Shown here one piece after another: positions 26,462 to 36,025 of a DNA stretch of 64,000 bases; position 1 is the stretch's first letter, and every line of letters starts with the position of its first letter. The position numbers were made by a program, and so were the translations under genes. The notes beneath the pieces were generated by a model. That model ran no database searches, had not been told where the DNA came from, and saw only the letters and a program-made list of their open reading frames with translations. The stretch is from Alsobacter soli (GTDB lineage Bacteria > Pseudomonadota > Alphaproteobacteria > Rhizobiales > Beijerinckiaceae): assembly GCF_003004785.1 (NCBI RefSeq), contig NZ_PVZS01000016.1, forward strand, positions 42,529 through 106,528, given 5' to 3'.

Positions 26462-29415
26462 GCTCCTATCGTCTCCCCTCCGGCGGACTGGTCGACCGCG
26501 CCGCATCGCTGGCCTTCACTTTCGACGGCAAGCCCATGCAGGGCTTCGCCGGCGACACGCTCGCATCTGCCCTGCTCGCCAACGGCCAGCGGCTGGTGGG
26601 CCGCAGCTTCAAGTACCACCGCCCCCGTGGCGTCCTGACCGCCGGCGCGGCGGAGCCGAACGCGCTGGTCACGATCGGAACGGGTGGGCGCACCGAGCCC
26701 AACACTCGCGCCACGATGCAGGAGCTCTACGCCGGGCTGGAGGCGACGAGCCAGAACCGCTGGCCCTCATTGGCCTTCGACGTGGGCGCGGTGAACGGCC
26801 TGCTCTCGCCCTTCCTGGGCGCGGGCTTCTACTACAAGACCTTCATGTGGCCCGCCGGGCTCTGGGAAAAGCTCTACGAGCCGTTCATCCGCAAGGCGGC
26901 CGGTCTGGGCAGGGCCACCTACGAGGCAGACCCCGACTCCTACGAGAAGTGCTGGGCCCATTGCGACCTGCTCGTTGTCGGCGCCGGCGTCACCGGCCTC
27001 GCCGCCGCGCTGACGGCCGCCCGCTCCGGGGCGCGAGTCATTGTGGCGGACGAGCACGCGCGCGCTGGCGGCGACCTCTTGTCCACCACCGCCACGCTCG
27101 ATGGCCTGGCCGGACCGGCCTATGCGGACGCGATGTTGCGGGAGTTGGCGAGCCATCCCGAGGTGCAGGTCCTGCCTCGGGCCACCGTCTTCGGCTGGTA
27201 CGACGGGGGCGTCTTCGGCGCGGTCGAGCGCGTGCAGAAGCACGTCGCTGCGCCGGACCCCAGGCGCCCCGTCGAGCGCCTGTGGCGCATTGCGGCCCGG
27301 CGCGCAGTCCTCGCCACCGGGGCGGAGGAGCGCCCGCTGGTGTTCGGCGGCAACGACATCCCAGGCGTGATGACAGCGGGGGCCATGCGGACCTACCTGA
27401 ACCGCCACGCCGTCGCGCCCGGCCGCCGCGCGGCCGTATTCACCACAAACGACAGCGGCTACGCCCTCGCTGGAGACCTTGAGCGCGCAGGCGTCGAAGT
27501 GGCGGCGGTGATCGACTCCCGCCCGGACGCGCTGGCTTTCCCGGGGCTCAGGGCGAGGGTCATCCGCGAGGCGGTGGTCAGCGACGCCCACGGCGGGCGC
27601 GAAATCCAGGCCGTCGATGTTTGGGCGGACGGGAAGCGCGAGCGCATCGCCGTGGACAGCCTGGCCATGGCGGGCGGCTTCAACCCGGTGATCGCCCTCG
27701 CCTGCCAGCGCGGCGCCAAGCCCCGCTGGTCGGACGCGCACGGCGCCTTCCTGGCGCCCGACGTGGACGGCCTCTCCCTCGCTGGCGCCGCTGCAGGCGT
27801 GACCGGCCTGGCCGCCTGCTTCGAGTCCGGCGTGCGGCAGGCCTCAGCGGCCCTGAGCGACCTCGGGTTCCGGCCCACCCCGCTGGCGACGCCGGTTGTC
27901 GAAGGCGACGTCGTGCCTGCTCCTGCCCCGCCGCTCTGGATGATCCCCGGCGTGAAGGGAAAAGCCTTCGTCGATTACCAGAACGACGTGCACCGCGCCG
28001 ACCTCGATCTCGCCGTACGCGAAGGCTACGGCCACGTGGAGCTCGCCAAACGCTACACCACCAACGGCATGGCGACCGACCAGGGCAAGCTCTCCAACGT
28101 CAACGCTATTGGCCTGCTGGCCAAGGCGCGCGGCGTCTCGCCGGGCGAGGTCGGCACGACGACGTTCCGGCCCTTCTACACCCCAGTCTCCTTCGGCGCG
28201 CTGACCGGGGCCCATCACGGCAAGCACTTCCAGCCGGTCCGCAAGTCGCCCCTGCACGACTGGGCCGCACGGCGCGGGGCGGTGTTCGTGGAGACGGGCC
28301 TTTGGTACCGCTCGTCCTGGTTTCCCCGTGACGGTGAGACCACCTGGCGCCAGAGCGTGGACCGGGAGGTCCTCAACGTCCGCGCCAATGTTGGGCTCTG
28401 CGATGTCTCTATGCTGGGCAAGATCGAGGTCTGCGGACCCGATGCCGCCGAATTCCTCAACCGTGTCTACTGCAACGGCTTCGCCAAGCTCCCCGTCGGC
28501 AAGGCGCGCTACGGCCTGATGTTGCGCGAGGACGGCTTCATCTACGACGACGGAACCACGAGCCGCCTCGCCGAGGACCGCTATTTCATGACCACCACGA
28601 CGGCTTACGCGGCCGGCGTCATGACCCATCTCGAGTTCTGCGCCCAGGCGCTCTGGCCCGAGCTCGACGTCAGGCTGGCGTCAGTCACGGACCAGTGGGC
28701 CCAGATGGCCGTGGCTGGGCCAAAGGTCCGCGAGGTGTTGCAGCGGGTCGTGGACGAGGACCTCTCGAACGCCGCCTTCCCCTATCTGGCCGCCCGCGAC
28801 GTGTCCCTGTTCGGCGGTCGGCTGCGCGGGCGACTGTTCCGCATCTCCTTCTCCGGCGAACTCGCCTATGAGCTCGCCGTGCCAGCCGACTACGGAGAGA
28901 GCGTCGCCGACGCGCTGATGCAGGCGGGCGAGCCCTTCGGGATCCAGCCCTACGGCGTCGAGGCCCTTGGCGTGCTGCGCATCGAGAAGGGGCATGTCAC
29001 CCACAACGAGATCAACGGAACCGTTGTCCCGGCCGACCTCGGCTTCGCCCGCATGGTGGCGGACAAGCCCGATTTCGTGGGCAAGCGCATGCTGTCACGC
29101 GAGGCGCTCGTGGCCCCCGGCCGGCCGCAACTCGTGGGTCTCGTTCCGCTCGACCCGGCCGCGAGCTTCCGCACCGGGTCGCACGTCCTGAGCAAAGGCG
29201 CGGCGGCCACCCTGGAGAACGACCAGGGCTACGTCACCTCCACCGCCTTCTCCCCGCACGTGGGGTCAACGATCGGCCTCGCCCTCGTGAAGAACGGCGC
29301 GTCGCGGCATGGCGAGGAGGTCCTCGTCTGGAATGGACTGCGCAACGAAATGACCACGGCCCGCCTCACCAGCCCCGTGTTCGTCGACCCCGCGAACGAG
29401 AAGCTCCATGCGTGA
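26458..29415 (+). CDS. soxA: Sarcosine oxidase alpha subunit
   Basis: This 985-aa subunit has, in order, a Fer2_4-like fold (about residues 1-100) that in SoxA lacks the cluster, an NAD(FAD)-binding Rossmann region beginning at about 170 (LLVVGAGVTGLAAALTAARS), and a C-terminal aminomethyltransferase (GcvT-like) folate domain (about 600-980). The folate domain captures the one-carbon unit as 5,10-methylene-THF. The start is GTG at 26458, overlapping the soxD stop. Length matches characterised SoxA proteins (about 965-1000 aa). Confidence 0.95.
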   Translation: MSSYRLPSGGLVDRAASLAFTFDGKPMQGFAGDTLASALLANGQRLVGRSFKYHRPRGVLTAGAAEPNALVTIGTGGRTEPNTRATMQELYAGLEATSQNRWPSLAFDVGAVNGLLSPFLGAGFYYKTFMWPAGLWEKLYEPFIRKAAGLGRATYEADPDSYEKCWAHCDLLVVGAGVTGLAAALTAARSGARVIVADEHARAGGDLLSTTATLDGLAGPAYADAMLRELASHPEVQVLPRATVFGWYDGGVFGAVERVQKHVAAPDPRRPVERLWRIAARRAVLATGAEERPLVFGGNDIPGVMTAGAMRTYLNRHAVAPGRRAAVFTTNDSGYALAGDLERAGVEVAAVIDSRPDALAFPGLRARVIREAVVSDAHGGREIQAVDVWADGKRERIAVDSLAMAGGFNPVIALACQRGAKPRWSDAHGAFLAPDVDGLSLAGAAAGVTGLAACFESGVRQASAALSDLGFRPTPLATPVVEGDVVPAPAPPLWMIPGVKGKAFVDYQNDVHRADLDLAVREGYGHVELAKRYTTNGMATDQGKLSNVNAIGLLAKARGVSPGEVGTTTFRPFYTPVSFGALTGAHHGKHFQPVRKSPLHDWAARRGAVFVETGLWYRSSWFPRDGETTWRQSVDREVLNVRANVGLCDVSMLGKIEVCGPDAAEFLNRVYCNGFAKLPVGKARYGLMLREDGFIYDDGTTSRLAEDRYFMTTTTAYAAGVMTHLEFCAQALWPELDVRLASVTDQWAQMAVAGPKVREVLQRVVDEDLSNAAFPYLAARDVSLFGGRLRGRLFRISFSGELAYELAVPADYGESVADALMQAGEPFGIQPYGVEALGVLRIEKGHVTHNEINGTVVPADLGFARMVADKPDFVGKRMLSREALVAPGRPQLVGLVPLDPAASFRTGSHVLSKGAAATLENDQGYVTSTAFSPHVGSTIGLALVKNGASRHGEEVLVWNGLRNEMTTARLTSPVFVDPANEKLHA

Positions 29416-29935
29416 TTCAGCGCTCATGCGCCGCCCCGCGGTGGCCTCCGAACCCGTCCGCTGCGGCGACCTCCTGCTCGAGGCGCCCGGCGGCTCCATC
29501 CTGCAGCTGCTCGGGAAGGCGGGCGCGACGCCGCCGTCCGACATGAGCCTGCCCGAGGTGGCCGGCGCCTCGCCTGGCCTGCGCAATGCCGGGCCTGGGC
29601 AGTGGTTCGTGGTCACGGACCGGGAGCTCACCGGCCCCGAGATCGACGCCCTGGCGGCCCGCCTCGCGCCCTCGCTCCACGTCGTCGACCAAAGCAGCGG
29701 CCGTTTCCGCATTCGGGTCAGCGGCGCGCCGTCCCGCCGCATGCTGGCGAAAGGCGTGGCGCTCGACCTTCACCCGGAGCGTTTCCCGGTCGGGACGGCG
29801 ACGTCGACGCTGGTTGGCCAGATCGGGACCAACCTCGCCCGGACCGGACAAGACTCCTTCGAACTGCTTGTCTTGCGCGGCTTCGCCCAGAGCCTGTGGG
29901 ACGACCTGCTGCTGATGAGCCGCGAATTCGGCTGA
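29408..29935 (+). CDS. soxG: Sarcosine oxidase gamma subunit
   Basis: This 175-aa protein matches the SoxG family, small GcvT-like subunits. Visible blocks are GPGQWFVVTDRE and the C-terminal SFELLVLRGFAQSLWDDL. The ATG overlaps the soxA stop by 8 bp. It ends the sox operon; no glyA, serine dehydratase or formyl-THF hydrolase follows, unlike in many sox operons. Confidence 0.93.
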   Translation: MRDSALMRRPAVASEPVRCGDLLLEAPGGSILQLLGKAGATPPSDMSLPEVAGASPGLRNAGPGQWFVVTDRELTGPEIDALAARLAPSLHVVDQSSGRFRIRVSGAPSRRMLAKGVALDLHPERFPVGTATSTLVGQIGTNLARTGQDSFELLVLRGFAQSLWDDLLLMSREFG

Positions 29936-29936
29936 G

Positions 29937-29971
29937 CGCGGGAGCCGGACGGGAAGACGCCGGCGCCCGCG
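29937..29971. terminator. Hairpin between convergent soxG and rpiB
   Basis: CGCGGG-AG-CCGG pairs with CCGG-CG-CCCGCG around an 11-base loop in the 51-bp gap. No clear T-run is present, so termination may be Rho-dependent or only aided by the stem. Confidence 0.55.
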
Positions 29972-29986
29972 TTCACGCAGGTCGTC

Positions 29987-30430
29987 CTACTCCGCGTCGA
30001 GGGCGTGCAGCTTCTCAACCCGGCGGCGGCAGTCCTCGTCGGTCGAGAACTCGGCCTTCAGATAGGCGGAGACCAGGTCCCGGGCGAGCCAGGGCCCGAC
30101 GATCTGCGCCCCGATGCACATCACGTTGACGTCGTCGTGCTCCACCGACTGGTGGGCCGAGTGCACGTCGTGGCACACGGCGGCGCGGATGCCCTTGATC
30201 TTGTTGGCCGCGATGGACGCGCCCACGCCCGTGCCGCAGACCATGATGCCGCGGTCAGCCTGCCCGGCCTTCAGCTTGCCGGTGAGCTGGCGCGCGATAT
30301 CGGGGAAATCCACCGGCTTGTCGTCGAACGAGCCGACGTCCTCCACCTCGTGGCCTAGCGTCCGCACCTCTTCGATGACGGTCTTCTTGAGAATCCAGCC
30401 GGCGTGATCCGACCCGATGACGACTCGCAT
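29987..30430 (-). CDS. rpiB: Ribose 5-phosphate isomerase B family (RpiB/LacAB) sugar-phosphate isomerase
   Basis: This 147-aa protein begins VVIGSDHAGWILKKTV, the RpiB phosphate/substrate-binding region, and has the catalytic cysteine in MVCGTGVGASIAANK. It interconverts aldose and ketose phosphates. In such operons RpiB homologues often act on tetrose or unusual pentose phosphates instead of ribose 5-phosphate. It is the last gene of the GntR-led operon, 72 bp after the binding-protein gene with a strong hairpin between. Confidence 0.88.
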   Translation of the reverse strand: MRVVIGSDHAGWILKKTVIEEVRTLGHEVEDVGSFDDKPVDFPDIARQLTGKLKAGQADRGIMVCGTGVGASIAANKIKGIRAAVCHDVHSAHQSVEHDDVNVMCIGAQIVGPWLARDLVSAYLKAEFSTDEDCRRRVEKLHALDAE

Positions 30431-30468
30431 GTTGGGGGTCCTGTCGAAAATTCTTGTTGGAATGAGGA

Positions 30469-30494
30469 GGGGCCCGGCCTGCGGCGCGGGCCCC
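30469..30494 (-). terminator. Intra-operon hairpin after binding-protein gene
   Basis: GGGGCCCG and CGGGCCCC form an 8-bp stem with a 10-base loop directly after the binding-protein stop. It is not followed by a T-run and rpiB continues downstream, so it probably stabilises the upstream mRNA or partly attenuates. Confidence 0.5.
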
Positions 30495-30502
30495 GTCCCG
30501 GG

Positions 30503-31288
30503 TCAGCTGCGCATCTCGGCCGGCAGTTCGGTCCCGTGGAACTTCTTGTAGATCTCGTTCAGCTTGCCGTTTTTCAGGTTCGCCGTGATCCACTCGTTGA
30601 GCTTCTCCTTCAGCTTCGGCTCGCCCTGGCGCACGCCGATGGCGAGGTCGAAGTTGCGGATAGGCACCTTCGGCTCGAACACCCGGTTCGGATTCTTCAC
30701 GCCGATCTGGTTGACGATGGTGGCCGAGGTGGCGATGCAGTCCGCCTGGCCGGACACGGCCGCCGTCACCATAGTGGCGTCGTCGTCATAGCGCGACAGC
30801 TTGAGGGCGCGGTCCTTCATGGCGCTGAGCTCGGTGTCCTGGGTCGTCCCGCGCGACACCGCGATGGTCTTGTCCTTCAGGTCGTCCCAGCCCTTCACCT
30901 GCGCGGACTTCAGGCAGCCCACCACCGACTGGAGCGAGGCGTAGGCCTTGGTGAAGTCGATCACCTTGGCGCGCTCGGGCGTCACCGACAGCGTCGAGAT
31001 CACCACGTCGGCCTTGTTGGTCTGCAGGTTGGGGATGCGGGTCGCGCCCGTGGTCTGCACCCACTCGATCTCCAGGCCCCAGTCCTTGGCGAGCAGCTGG
31101 GCCGTCTCCACGTCCGAGCCCGTGGGCTTCATGCTGGAGTCCATCATCCCGGACGGCGGGATCGCCATGTCCGTCGAGATGCGGATCTTCTTGGCCTTCA
31201 TGATGTCGTCGTACTGGTCGGCGTGGGCGGCGGCGCCCCCGAGCATGACGAGCGCCGCGGCGGCGGCGAGAAGCGAGGCTTTGCGCAT
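30503..31288 (-). CDS. Family 3 (polar amino-acid type) solute-binding protein
   Basis: This 261-aa periplasmic protein has a signal peptide (residues 1-23, AAAHA cleavage) and the SBP_bac_3 fold. The segment NKADVVISTLSVTPERAKVIDFT is the family signature. Nominal ligands are polar amino acids, but the operon partners (a hydroxyacid dehydrogenase and a sugar-phosphate isomerase) suggest an amino-sugar or sugar-acid-like ligand (inference). ATG 31288 follows a GGAGA ribosome site. Confidence 0.88.
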   Translation of the reverse strand: MRKASLLAAAAALVMLGGAAAHADQYDDIMKAKKIRISTDMAIPPSGMMDSSMKPTGSDVETAQLLAKDWGLEIEWVQTTGATRIPNLQTNKADVVISTLSVTPERAKVIDFTKAYASLQSVVGCLKSAQVKGWDDLKDKTIAVSRGTTQDTELSAMKDRALKLSRYDDDATMVTAAVSGQADCIATSATIVNQIGVKNPNRVFEPKVPIRNFDLAIGVRQGEPKLKEKLNEWITANLKNGKLNEIYKKFHGTELPAEMRS

Positions 31289-31326
31289 GATGGTTTCTCC
31301 CTGTCGTTGAGCGTTGGTTCTTGCGG

Positions 31327-32082
31327 TCACAGGCCTGTCCCGATGAATTGGGCCAGTTCTGGGGTTGTCGGGGCCGTGAGGATCGTCGCGGTCCCGCTTT
31401 CGTGCACCTTGCCCCGGTGCATGAAGACGACGCGGTCGGCGATGCTGCGGGCGAAGCCCATCTCGTGGGTCACCATGACCATCGTCATGCCGTCCTGCGC
31501 GAGCGCCTCGATCACCTTCAGCACCTCGCCGGTGAGCTCGGGATCGAGCGCGGAGGTCACCTCGTCGAACAGCATGACCTTCGGGCGCATGGCGAGCGAA
31601 CGGGCGATGGCCGCGCGCTGCTGCTGGCCGCCCGAAAGCTGCTCCGGGTAGTGGTGCAGCTTGTCCTCCAGCCCGACCTGCGCCAGCACGGCGCGCGCCT
31701 CTTTGCGGGCCTGCGCCTTGGGAATGCGCTTCACCGAGGAGGGAGCGAGGACAATGTTCTCCTCGATGGTGAGGTGCGGGAACAGGTTGTAGCTCTGGAA
31801 GACGATGCCGACGTCCTGGCGCAGCGCCCGCAGGTCGAGGCCCGGGTCGTGCACCTTGTGCCCGCACACCTCGATCTGGCCCGCGTCGATGGTCTCGAAC
31901 CGGTCGATGCAGCGCAAGGCGGTGCTCTTGCCCGAACCGCTGCGGCCGATGATGGTCAGCACCTCGCCGCGCGCGACGTCGAAGGTGACGCCGTCGAGCA
32001 CCTTCAGCGGGCCGAAGCTCTTGTGGACCTCGCGGAGCGAGACGACGGCGGATCCCGCCCCGGAAGCGGCGTTCTGTTGCAT
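31327..32082 (-). CDS. Polar amino-acid type ABC importer ATPase (GlnQ/HisP-like)
   Basis: This 251-aa ATPase has Walker A GRSGSGKS, signature [15 protein letters not shown] and Walker [15 protein letters not shown], with the typical HEMGFAR motif near the C-terminus. The ATG shares a base with the preceding permease stop (TGATG). Confidence 0.92.
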   Translation of the reverse strand: MQQNAASGAGSAVVSLREVHKSFGPLKVLDGVTFDVARGEVLTIIGRSGSGKSTALRCIDRFETIDAGQIEVCGHKVHDPGLDLRALRQDVGIVFQSYNLFPHLTIEENIVLAPSSVKRIPKAQARKEARAVLAQVGLEDKLHHYPEQLSGGQQQRAAIARSLAMRPKVMLFDEVTSALDPELTGEVLKVIEALAQDGMTMVMVTHEMGFARSIADRVVFMHRGKVHESGTATILTAPTTPELAQFIGTGL

Positions 32083-32756
32083 CAGGCTGTCTCGACGGAA
32101 AGGCGCGCCCGCCCTCGACCGCGCTGGGCTTCGAGGACGCGGCTGAGCCGGGAAATCGGATAGCAGAGGGCGAAGTAGACGACCGCCACGATCACGTAGA
32201 TCAGGAAGGGCTCGAACAGCGCGTTGTTGATGATCTGCCCGGCCCGGGCGAGCTCGACGAAGCCGACCACCGAAGCCAGCGACGTGTTCTTGATGATCTG
32301 AACCATGAAGCCGACTGTCGGCGGCGTGGCGATGCGGATCGCTTGCGGAAGAATGACCTTCGCCATCCGCTGGGTGCGCGACAGCGCCAGCCCCTCGGCC
32401 GCCTCCCACTGCTGCCGTGGCACCGACTCGATGCACCCGCGCCAGATCTCGCCGAGGTAGGCCGCGACGTAGATGGTGAGCGACACGGAAGCCGCGGCCA
32501 GCGGCGACACCGTGATCCCGAGAGGGGGCAGGCCGAAGAAGGTCAGGAACATGATGACCAGCAGCGGCGTGCCCTGCACGAGCTGGACGTAGCCCGCAGC
32601 CAGGATCCGCACGGCGCGGACCGGCGAGATGCGCGCCAGCGCCACAACGAAGCCTGCGAGCCCGCCGCCGATCAGGGCGATGAGCGACAGGCCGACCGTC
32701 CACAGCGCGCCATGCGCCAGGAAGCTGAGGTGGTTCGCGTTCAGAGAGCCGCCCAT
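32082..32756 (-). CDS. Polar amino-acid type ABC importer permease (HisM-like)
   Basis: This 224-aa permease has about five membrane helices and the coupling loop [20 protein letters not shown] (about residues 131-150). It begins 10 bp after the sister permease and probably forms a heterodimeric channel with it. Confidence 0.9.
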   Translation of the reverse strand: MGGSLNANHLSFLAHGALWTVGLSLIALIGGGLAGFVVALARISPVRAVRILAAGYVQLVQGTPLLVIMFLTFFGLPPLGITVSPLAAASVSLTIYVAAYLGEIWRGCIESVPRQQWEAAEGLALSRTQRMAKVILPQAIRIATPPTVGFMVQIIKNTSLASVVGFVELARAGQIINNALFEPFLIYVIVAVVYFALCYPISRLSRVLEAQRGRGRARLSVETA

Positions 32757-32766
32757 GCCAGCCTCC

Positions 32767-33450
32767 TCACAACGGCGTGCCGAGGCGCCGGCGGCGCGGG
32801 AACAAGGCGAGGCCCAGGGCCCAGAAGCCCGCCCGCATCACCAGCGACAGGACGACATAGGCGATCGCCACCAGGATGTAGGTCTCGAAGGCCCGGTAGG
32901 TGTCCGACTGGATGTAGTTGGCGACCGCCGTGAGTTCCTCGGCGGAGATCTGGGACGTCACCGACGAGGCCAGCATCAGCAGCACGAACTGGCTGGTGAG
33001 AGCCGGGTAGACCTTCTCGATCGCAGGCAGCATCACCACGTGCCAGTAGATCTGCCACCGTGACAGCGCCAGGCCCTCGGCCGCCTCGAGCTGGCCCTTC
33101 GGCACGGCGTCGAAGCCCGCCCGGATGATCTCGGTCGTGTAGGCGCCGACATTGATGGTCAGCGCGGCGGCCGCGACCGTGAAGGCGGGGAACTTCACGC
33201 CCAGGCTGGCGAGCCCGAAATAGACCAGGAAGATCTGCACCAGCAGCGGCGTGTTGCGGATCGTCTCGACGTAAAGCGCGGCGACCCGCGTCGCCACCGG
33301 GTTGTCGCTCCGCCGCGCGATGGCGCCCAGCACGCCAATGACGGTGCCGAACACCGTGGCGATGACCGCAAGCTCCAGCGTCAGGATCGCGCCCGACAGG
33401 AAGGCCGGCCACCGCTCCAGGATCGCGCCGAAGTCGAGGTTGATCCTCAT
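32767..33450 (-). CDS. Polar amino-acid type ABC importer permease (HisQ-like)
   Basis: This 227-aa permease has the HisMQ topology and the coupling loop [20 protein letters not shown] (about residues 140-159), closely related to the next gene in the operon. It starts 5 bp after the dehydrogenase stop. Confidence 0.9.
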   Translation of the reverse strand: MRINLDFGAILERWPAFLSGAILTLELAVIATVFGTVIGVLGAIARRSDNPVATRVAALYVETIRNTPLLVQIFLVYFGLASLGVKFPAFTVAAAALTINVGAYTTEIIRAGFDAVPKGQLEAAEGLALSRWQIYWHVVMLPAIEKVYPALTSQFVLLMLASSVTSQISAEELTAVANYIQSDTYRAFETYILVAIAYVVLSLVMRAGFWALGLALFPRRRRLGTPL

Positions 33451-33455
33451 CCGGC

Positions 33456-34352
33456 TCAGGCCCGGTTGGTCATGCGGTCATAGACGCGGAACAGGGCCTG
33501 GTTGCCGTTGCTCCCCTCCCCGTGCGCCTTGGCCTCCATGTACTGGCTCGTCACCAGGGCCGTGCCCGGCAGCGGCACCGTGAGCGCCTGCGCCTGCTCC
33601 AGCACGAGCCGCAGGTCCTTCAGCATCAGGTCGATGCGGAAGCCGGCCGAGGCGTCGCCCCCGATCATGGCCGGGCCCAGCCGGTCAAGCATCCAGGAGG
33701 CGGCGGAGCCGCCCAGCAGCACCTTGCGCAGCTGCTCGAGGTCGACCCCGGCGGCGCGGCCCAGCGCCAGCGCCTCGCAGACGGCCTGGAGATTGATTCC
33801 GCAGATGAGCTGGTTACAGAGCTTCACGGTCTGCCCGGCGCCCGTTCCGCCGACGTGGGTGATGGTGGTCCCCATGGCCCGGAAGTAAGGCTCGGCGGCC
33901 AGGAAAGCCTCGCGGTCGCCGCCGGCCATGATCGACAGGGCCGCGTTCTTGGCGCCCACCGGGCCGCCGGACACTGGGGCGTCCACGAAGGCCACCCCCT
34001 GCTCCTTCAGGCCGGCATGAAGGCGGCGGACGGCCACCGGCGAGATGGTGCTCATGTCCACGATCAGCCTGCCGGCGGGCGGCGCCGAGGCTAGCCCGTC
34101 CGGCCCTTCGATCACGGCTTCGACGTGGGGCGTGTCGGGCAGCATCGTGATCGCGATGTCCGCGCCCCGGGCGGCCTCCGCCGGGCTCGCGGCGGGCTGG
34201 AGCCCCTCCGCCCCAAGCTCGGACACGGCCTCGGCGTTCACGTCATGCCCGACAACGGCGTAACCGGCCTTGAGCAGATTGCGCGCCATCTCGCGGCCCA
34301 TGGTGCCGAGCCCGATGAAGGCGACGCGCTTTTGGGAGGAAGACGAGCTCAT
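33456..34352 (-). CDS. NAD(P)-dependent beta-hydroxyacid dehydrogenase (GarR/3-hydroxyisobutyrate dehydrogenase family)
   Basis: This 298-aa enzyme has the Rossmann motif FIGLGTMGREMARNLL near residue 12, the substrate-binding block DAPVSGGPVGAKNAALSIM (about 124-142) and the catalytic lysine in GTGAGQTVKLCNQL (about 174). The family includes tartronate-semialdehyde reductase and 3-hydroxyisobutyrate dehydrogenase; sequence alone does not fix the substrate. ATG 34352 overlaps the GntR stop (ATGA). Confidence 0.9.
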   Translation of the reverse strand: MSSSSSQKRVAFIGLGTMGREMARNLLKAGYAVVGHDVNAEAVSELGAEGLQPAASPAEAARGADIAITMLPDTPHVEAVIEGPDGLASAPPAGRLIVDMSTISPVAVRRLHAGLKEQGVAFVDAPVSGGPVGAKNAALSIMAGGDREAFLAAEPYFRAMGTTITHVGGTGAGQTVKLCNQLICGINLQAVCEALALGRAAGVDLEQLRKVLLGGSAASWMLDRLGPAMIGGDASAGFRIDLMLKDLRLVLEQAQALTVPLPGTALVTSQYMEAKAHGEGSNGNQALFRVYDRMTNRA

Positions 34353-35137
34353 GGGCGGTTCCGTTGCGTGTTTTCGGAGGGGATGGCGGTGGCGATCTCG
34401 GCGTCCGTCTGGCCAAGCGCCGCCCGGCGGCGATAATCGTCGCCGATGGCGAAATGCTCGCGCAGCACGTGCTCCGCCCGGTCCGGGTCGTGGGCCGCGA
34501 TGGCGTCGAAGATGCGCCGGTGGTCCTCGATGAGGTAGGTCTTCATCGACGGGAAGATGCGCAACAGCTCCCGCCGCCGCTTGTGGGACAGGCGCAGGAT
34601 GCCGGACAGGGCGTTGTGGAGGACGACCAGCGTCTCCGACCCGCCCGCGTCCACCAGGGCCCGGTGGAACTCGTAGTCGGCGAGCCCGCCGGCGTCCGGG
34701 TCGTCGATGGTCTCGACGATGCGCGCCAGCGCCGCCTGGAGCCGCTCGAGGTGGAGCACGGTGGCTCGCTCCGCGGCCAAGCGGATGGCTTGGCACTCGA
34801 TGGCGATGCGGGCCTGCATCACGTCTTCGAGGAACTCGGCCCTCTGGGCGAAGGCGAAAGTCAGGAAGTCGCTGAGCACGGACGGGTCCGGGCGGCGCAC
34901 CACCGCGCCCACGCGCTCGCGGATCTCCAGCACCCCCAGCACCGTGAGGGCCCGCAGCGCCTCGCGCAGCATCGGCCGGCTCACGTCGAGCTGGGCGGCC
35001 AGTTCGCGTTCGGAGATCAGGCGGTCGCCGGGCTTCAGCGAGCCTTCGAGCAGCCGGTCCCGGAAGAAGGCGAACACCTTCTCGAAGCCCTTGCCGCTTG
35101 CCTCCCCGAGCCGCGTGATTTCAAGATCAGCGGTCAT
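34349..35137 (-). CDS. GntR family transcriptional regulator (FadR/FCD subfamily)
   Basis: This 262-aa regulator has an N-terminal winged HTH (about residues 18-85, including ISERELAAQLDVSRPMLREAL) and an all-helical FCD domain (about 100-235) whose Asp/His residues usually bind a metal and a carboxylic-acid effector. It is the first gene of its operon, and a TTGGTC-N-GACCAA palindrome lies 10 bp upstream of the ATG, indicating autoregulation. Confidence 0.9.
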   Translation of the reverse strand: MTADLEITRLGEASGKGFEKVFAFFRDRLLEGSLKPGDRLISERELAAQLDVSRPMLREALRALTVLGVLEIRERVGAVVRRPDPSVLSDFLTFAFAQRAEFLEDVMQARIAIECQAIRLAAERATVLHLERLQAALARIVETIDDPDAGGLADYEFHRALVDAGGSETLVVLHNALSGILRLSHKRRRELLRIFPSMKTYLIEDHRRIFDAIAAHDPDRAEHVLREHFAIGDDYRRRAALGQTDAEIATAIPSENTQRNRP

Positions 35138-35146
35138 GTCCTTACC

Positions 35147-35159
35147 TTGGTCTGACCAA
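35147..35159. promoter_or_regulatory. GntR/FadR-type operator TTGGTCTGACCAA
   Basis: This perfect 13-bp palindrome has arms TTGGTC and GACCAA with a single central base. TGGTC-N-GACCA is the common operator form of FadR-subfamily GntR regulators. It sits at 10-22 bp upstream of the GntR start and probably represses the whole seven-gene operon. Confidence 0.8.
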
Positions 35160-35239
35160 TAGAGGCGCGGAGGCTTGGCCGTCAAGGGCTCGCATGGAAA
35201 CGGGCTCCCGCGGACGGCTGATTGGCCTAGCTCCTCATG

Positions 35240-36025
35240 TCACGAGTGACGTTTCTCCGTGCGCCCGAGGTAAAGCTCGGCGGCCCGTTCGTCAGCCAGC
35301 AGCATGGCGGCCTCGCCCTCGATGGCGACCTTGCCACCATCCAGGATGTACCCGCGCTGCGAGACGGCGAGGCACTGACGCGCCCGCTGCTCGACGACGA
35401 GGACCGACACATTCAGCGAGGGGAGTCGCGCGATCAGCTCGAAAGCTTCGGCCACCTTCGCGGGCGAGAGCGCCGCCGTCGGCTCGTCCAGGATGATCAG
35501 CCGCGGGCTCGTCATCAGGGCCCGGGCGAAGGCCAGTTGCTGGCGCTCGCCGCCGGAAAGGCTTCCCGCCCGCGCGCGCCGCCGCTCCGCCAGCAGTGGA
35601 AAAGCCTCGAACAGCTCCGCGATCCGGCGGCGCTGGTCCTTCACCCCCACGACGACCTGCAGGTTCTCGACCACGCTCAGGGCGGCGAAGACATTGGCGA
35701 CCTGCGGCACATAGCCGACCCCGCGGCCGACCCGGTCCTCCGTGGAGAGGCCGACGAGGTCGGCGCCCTCGAACAGGATGCGGCCGCTCACCCGGGGCAG
35801 CAGGCCCAGGACGGCCTTGGCCAGCGTCGACTTGCCGGCGCCGTTCGTGCCGGCCACCGTGACGATCTCGCCCTTGCGCAGGAATAGCGAGACCCCGTTC
35901 AGGATGTCGACCTCGCCATAACCGCCGCGGACGTCCTCGACCCCAAGCAGCAGCGGCGCGCCGGCCATAGAGCCCCGTTCGGTCATATCCGCAGCCACGG
36001 GCTGGGCCACTGATTGGGCGCTCAC
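35240..36025 (-). CDS. livF: Branched-chain amino-acid type ABC importer ATPase (LivF-like)
   Basis: This 261-aa ATPase has Walker A GTNGAGKS, signature LSGGERQQLAFARAL and Walker B LIILDEPTAALSP. The start is GTG at 36025, overlapping the livG stop; internal ATGs at codons 14 and 20 are alternatives, and the extra N-terminal residues are not typical. It ends the TetR-led operon. Confidence 0.9.
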   Translation of the reverse strand: MSAQSVAQPVAADMTERGSMAGAPLLLGVEDVRGGYGEVDILNGVSLFLRKGEIVTVAGTNGAGKSTLAKAVLGLLPRVSGRILFEGADLVGLSTEDRVGRGVGYVPQVANVFAALSVVENLQVVVGVKDQRRRIAELFEAFPLLAERRRARAGSLSGGERQQLAFARALMTSPRLIILDEPTAALSPAKVAEAFELIARLPSLNVSVLVVEQRARQCLAVSQRGYILDGGKVAIEGEAAMLLADERAAELYLGRTEKRHS

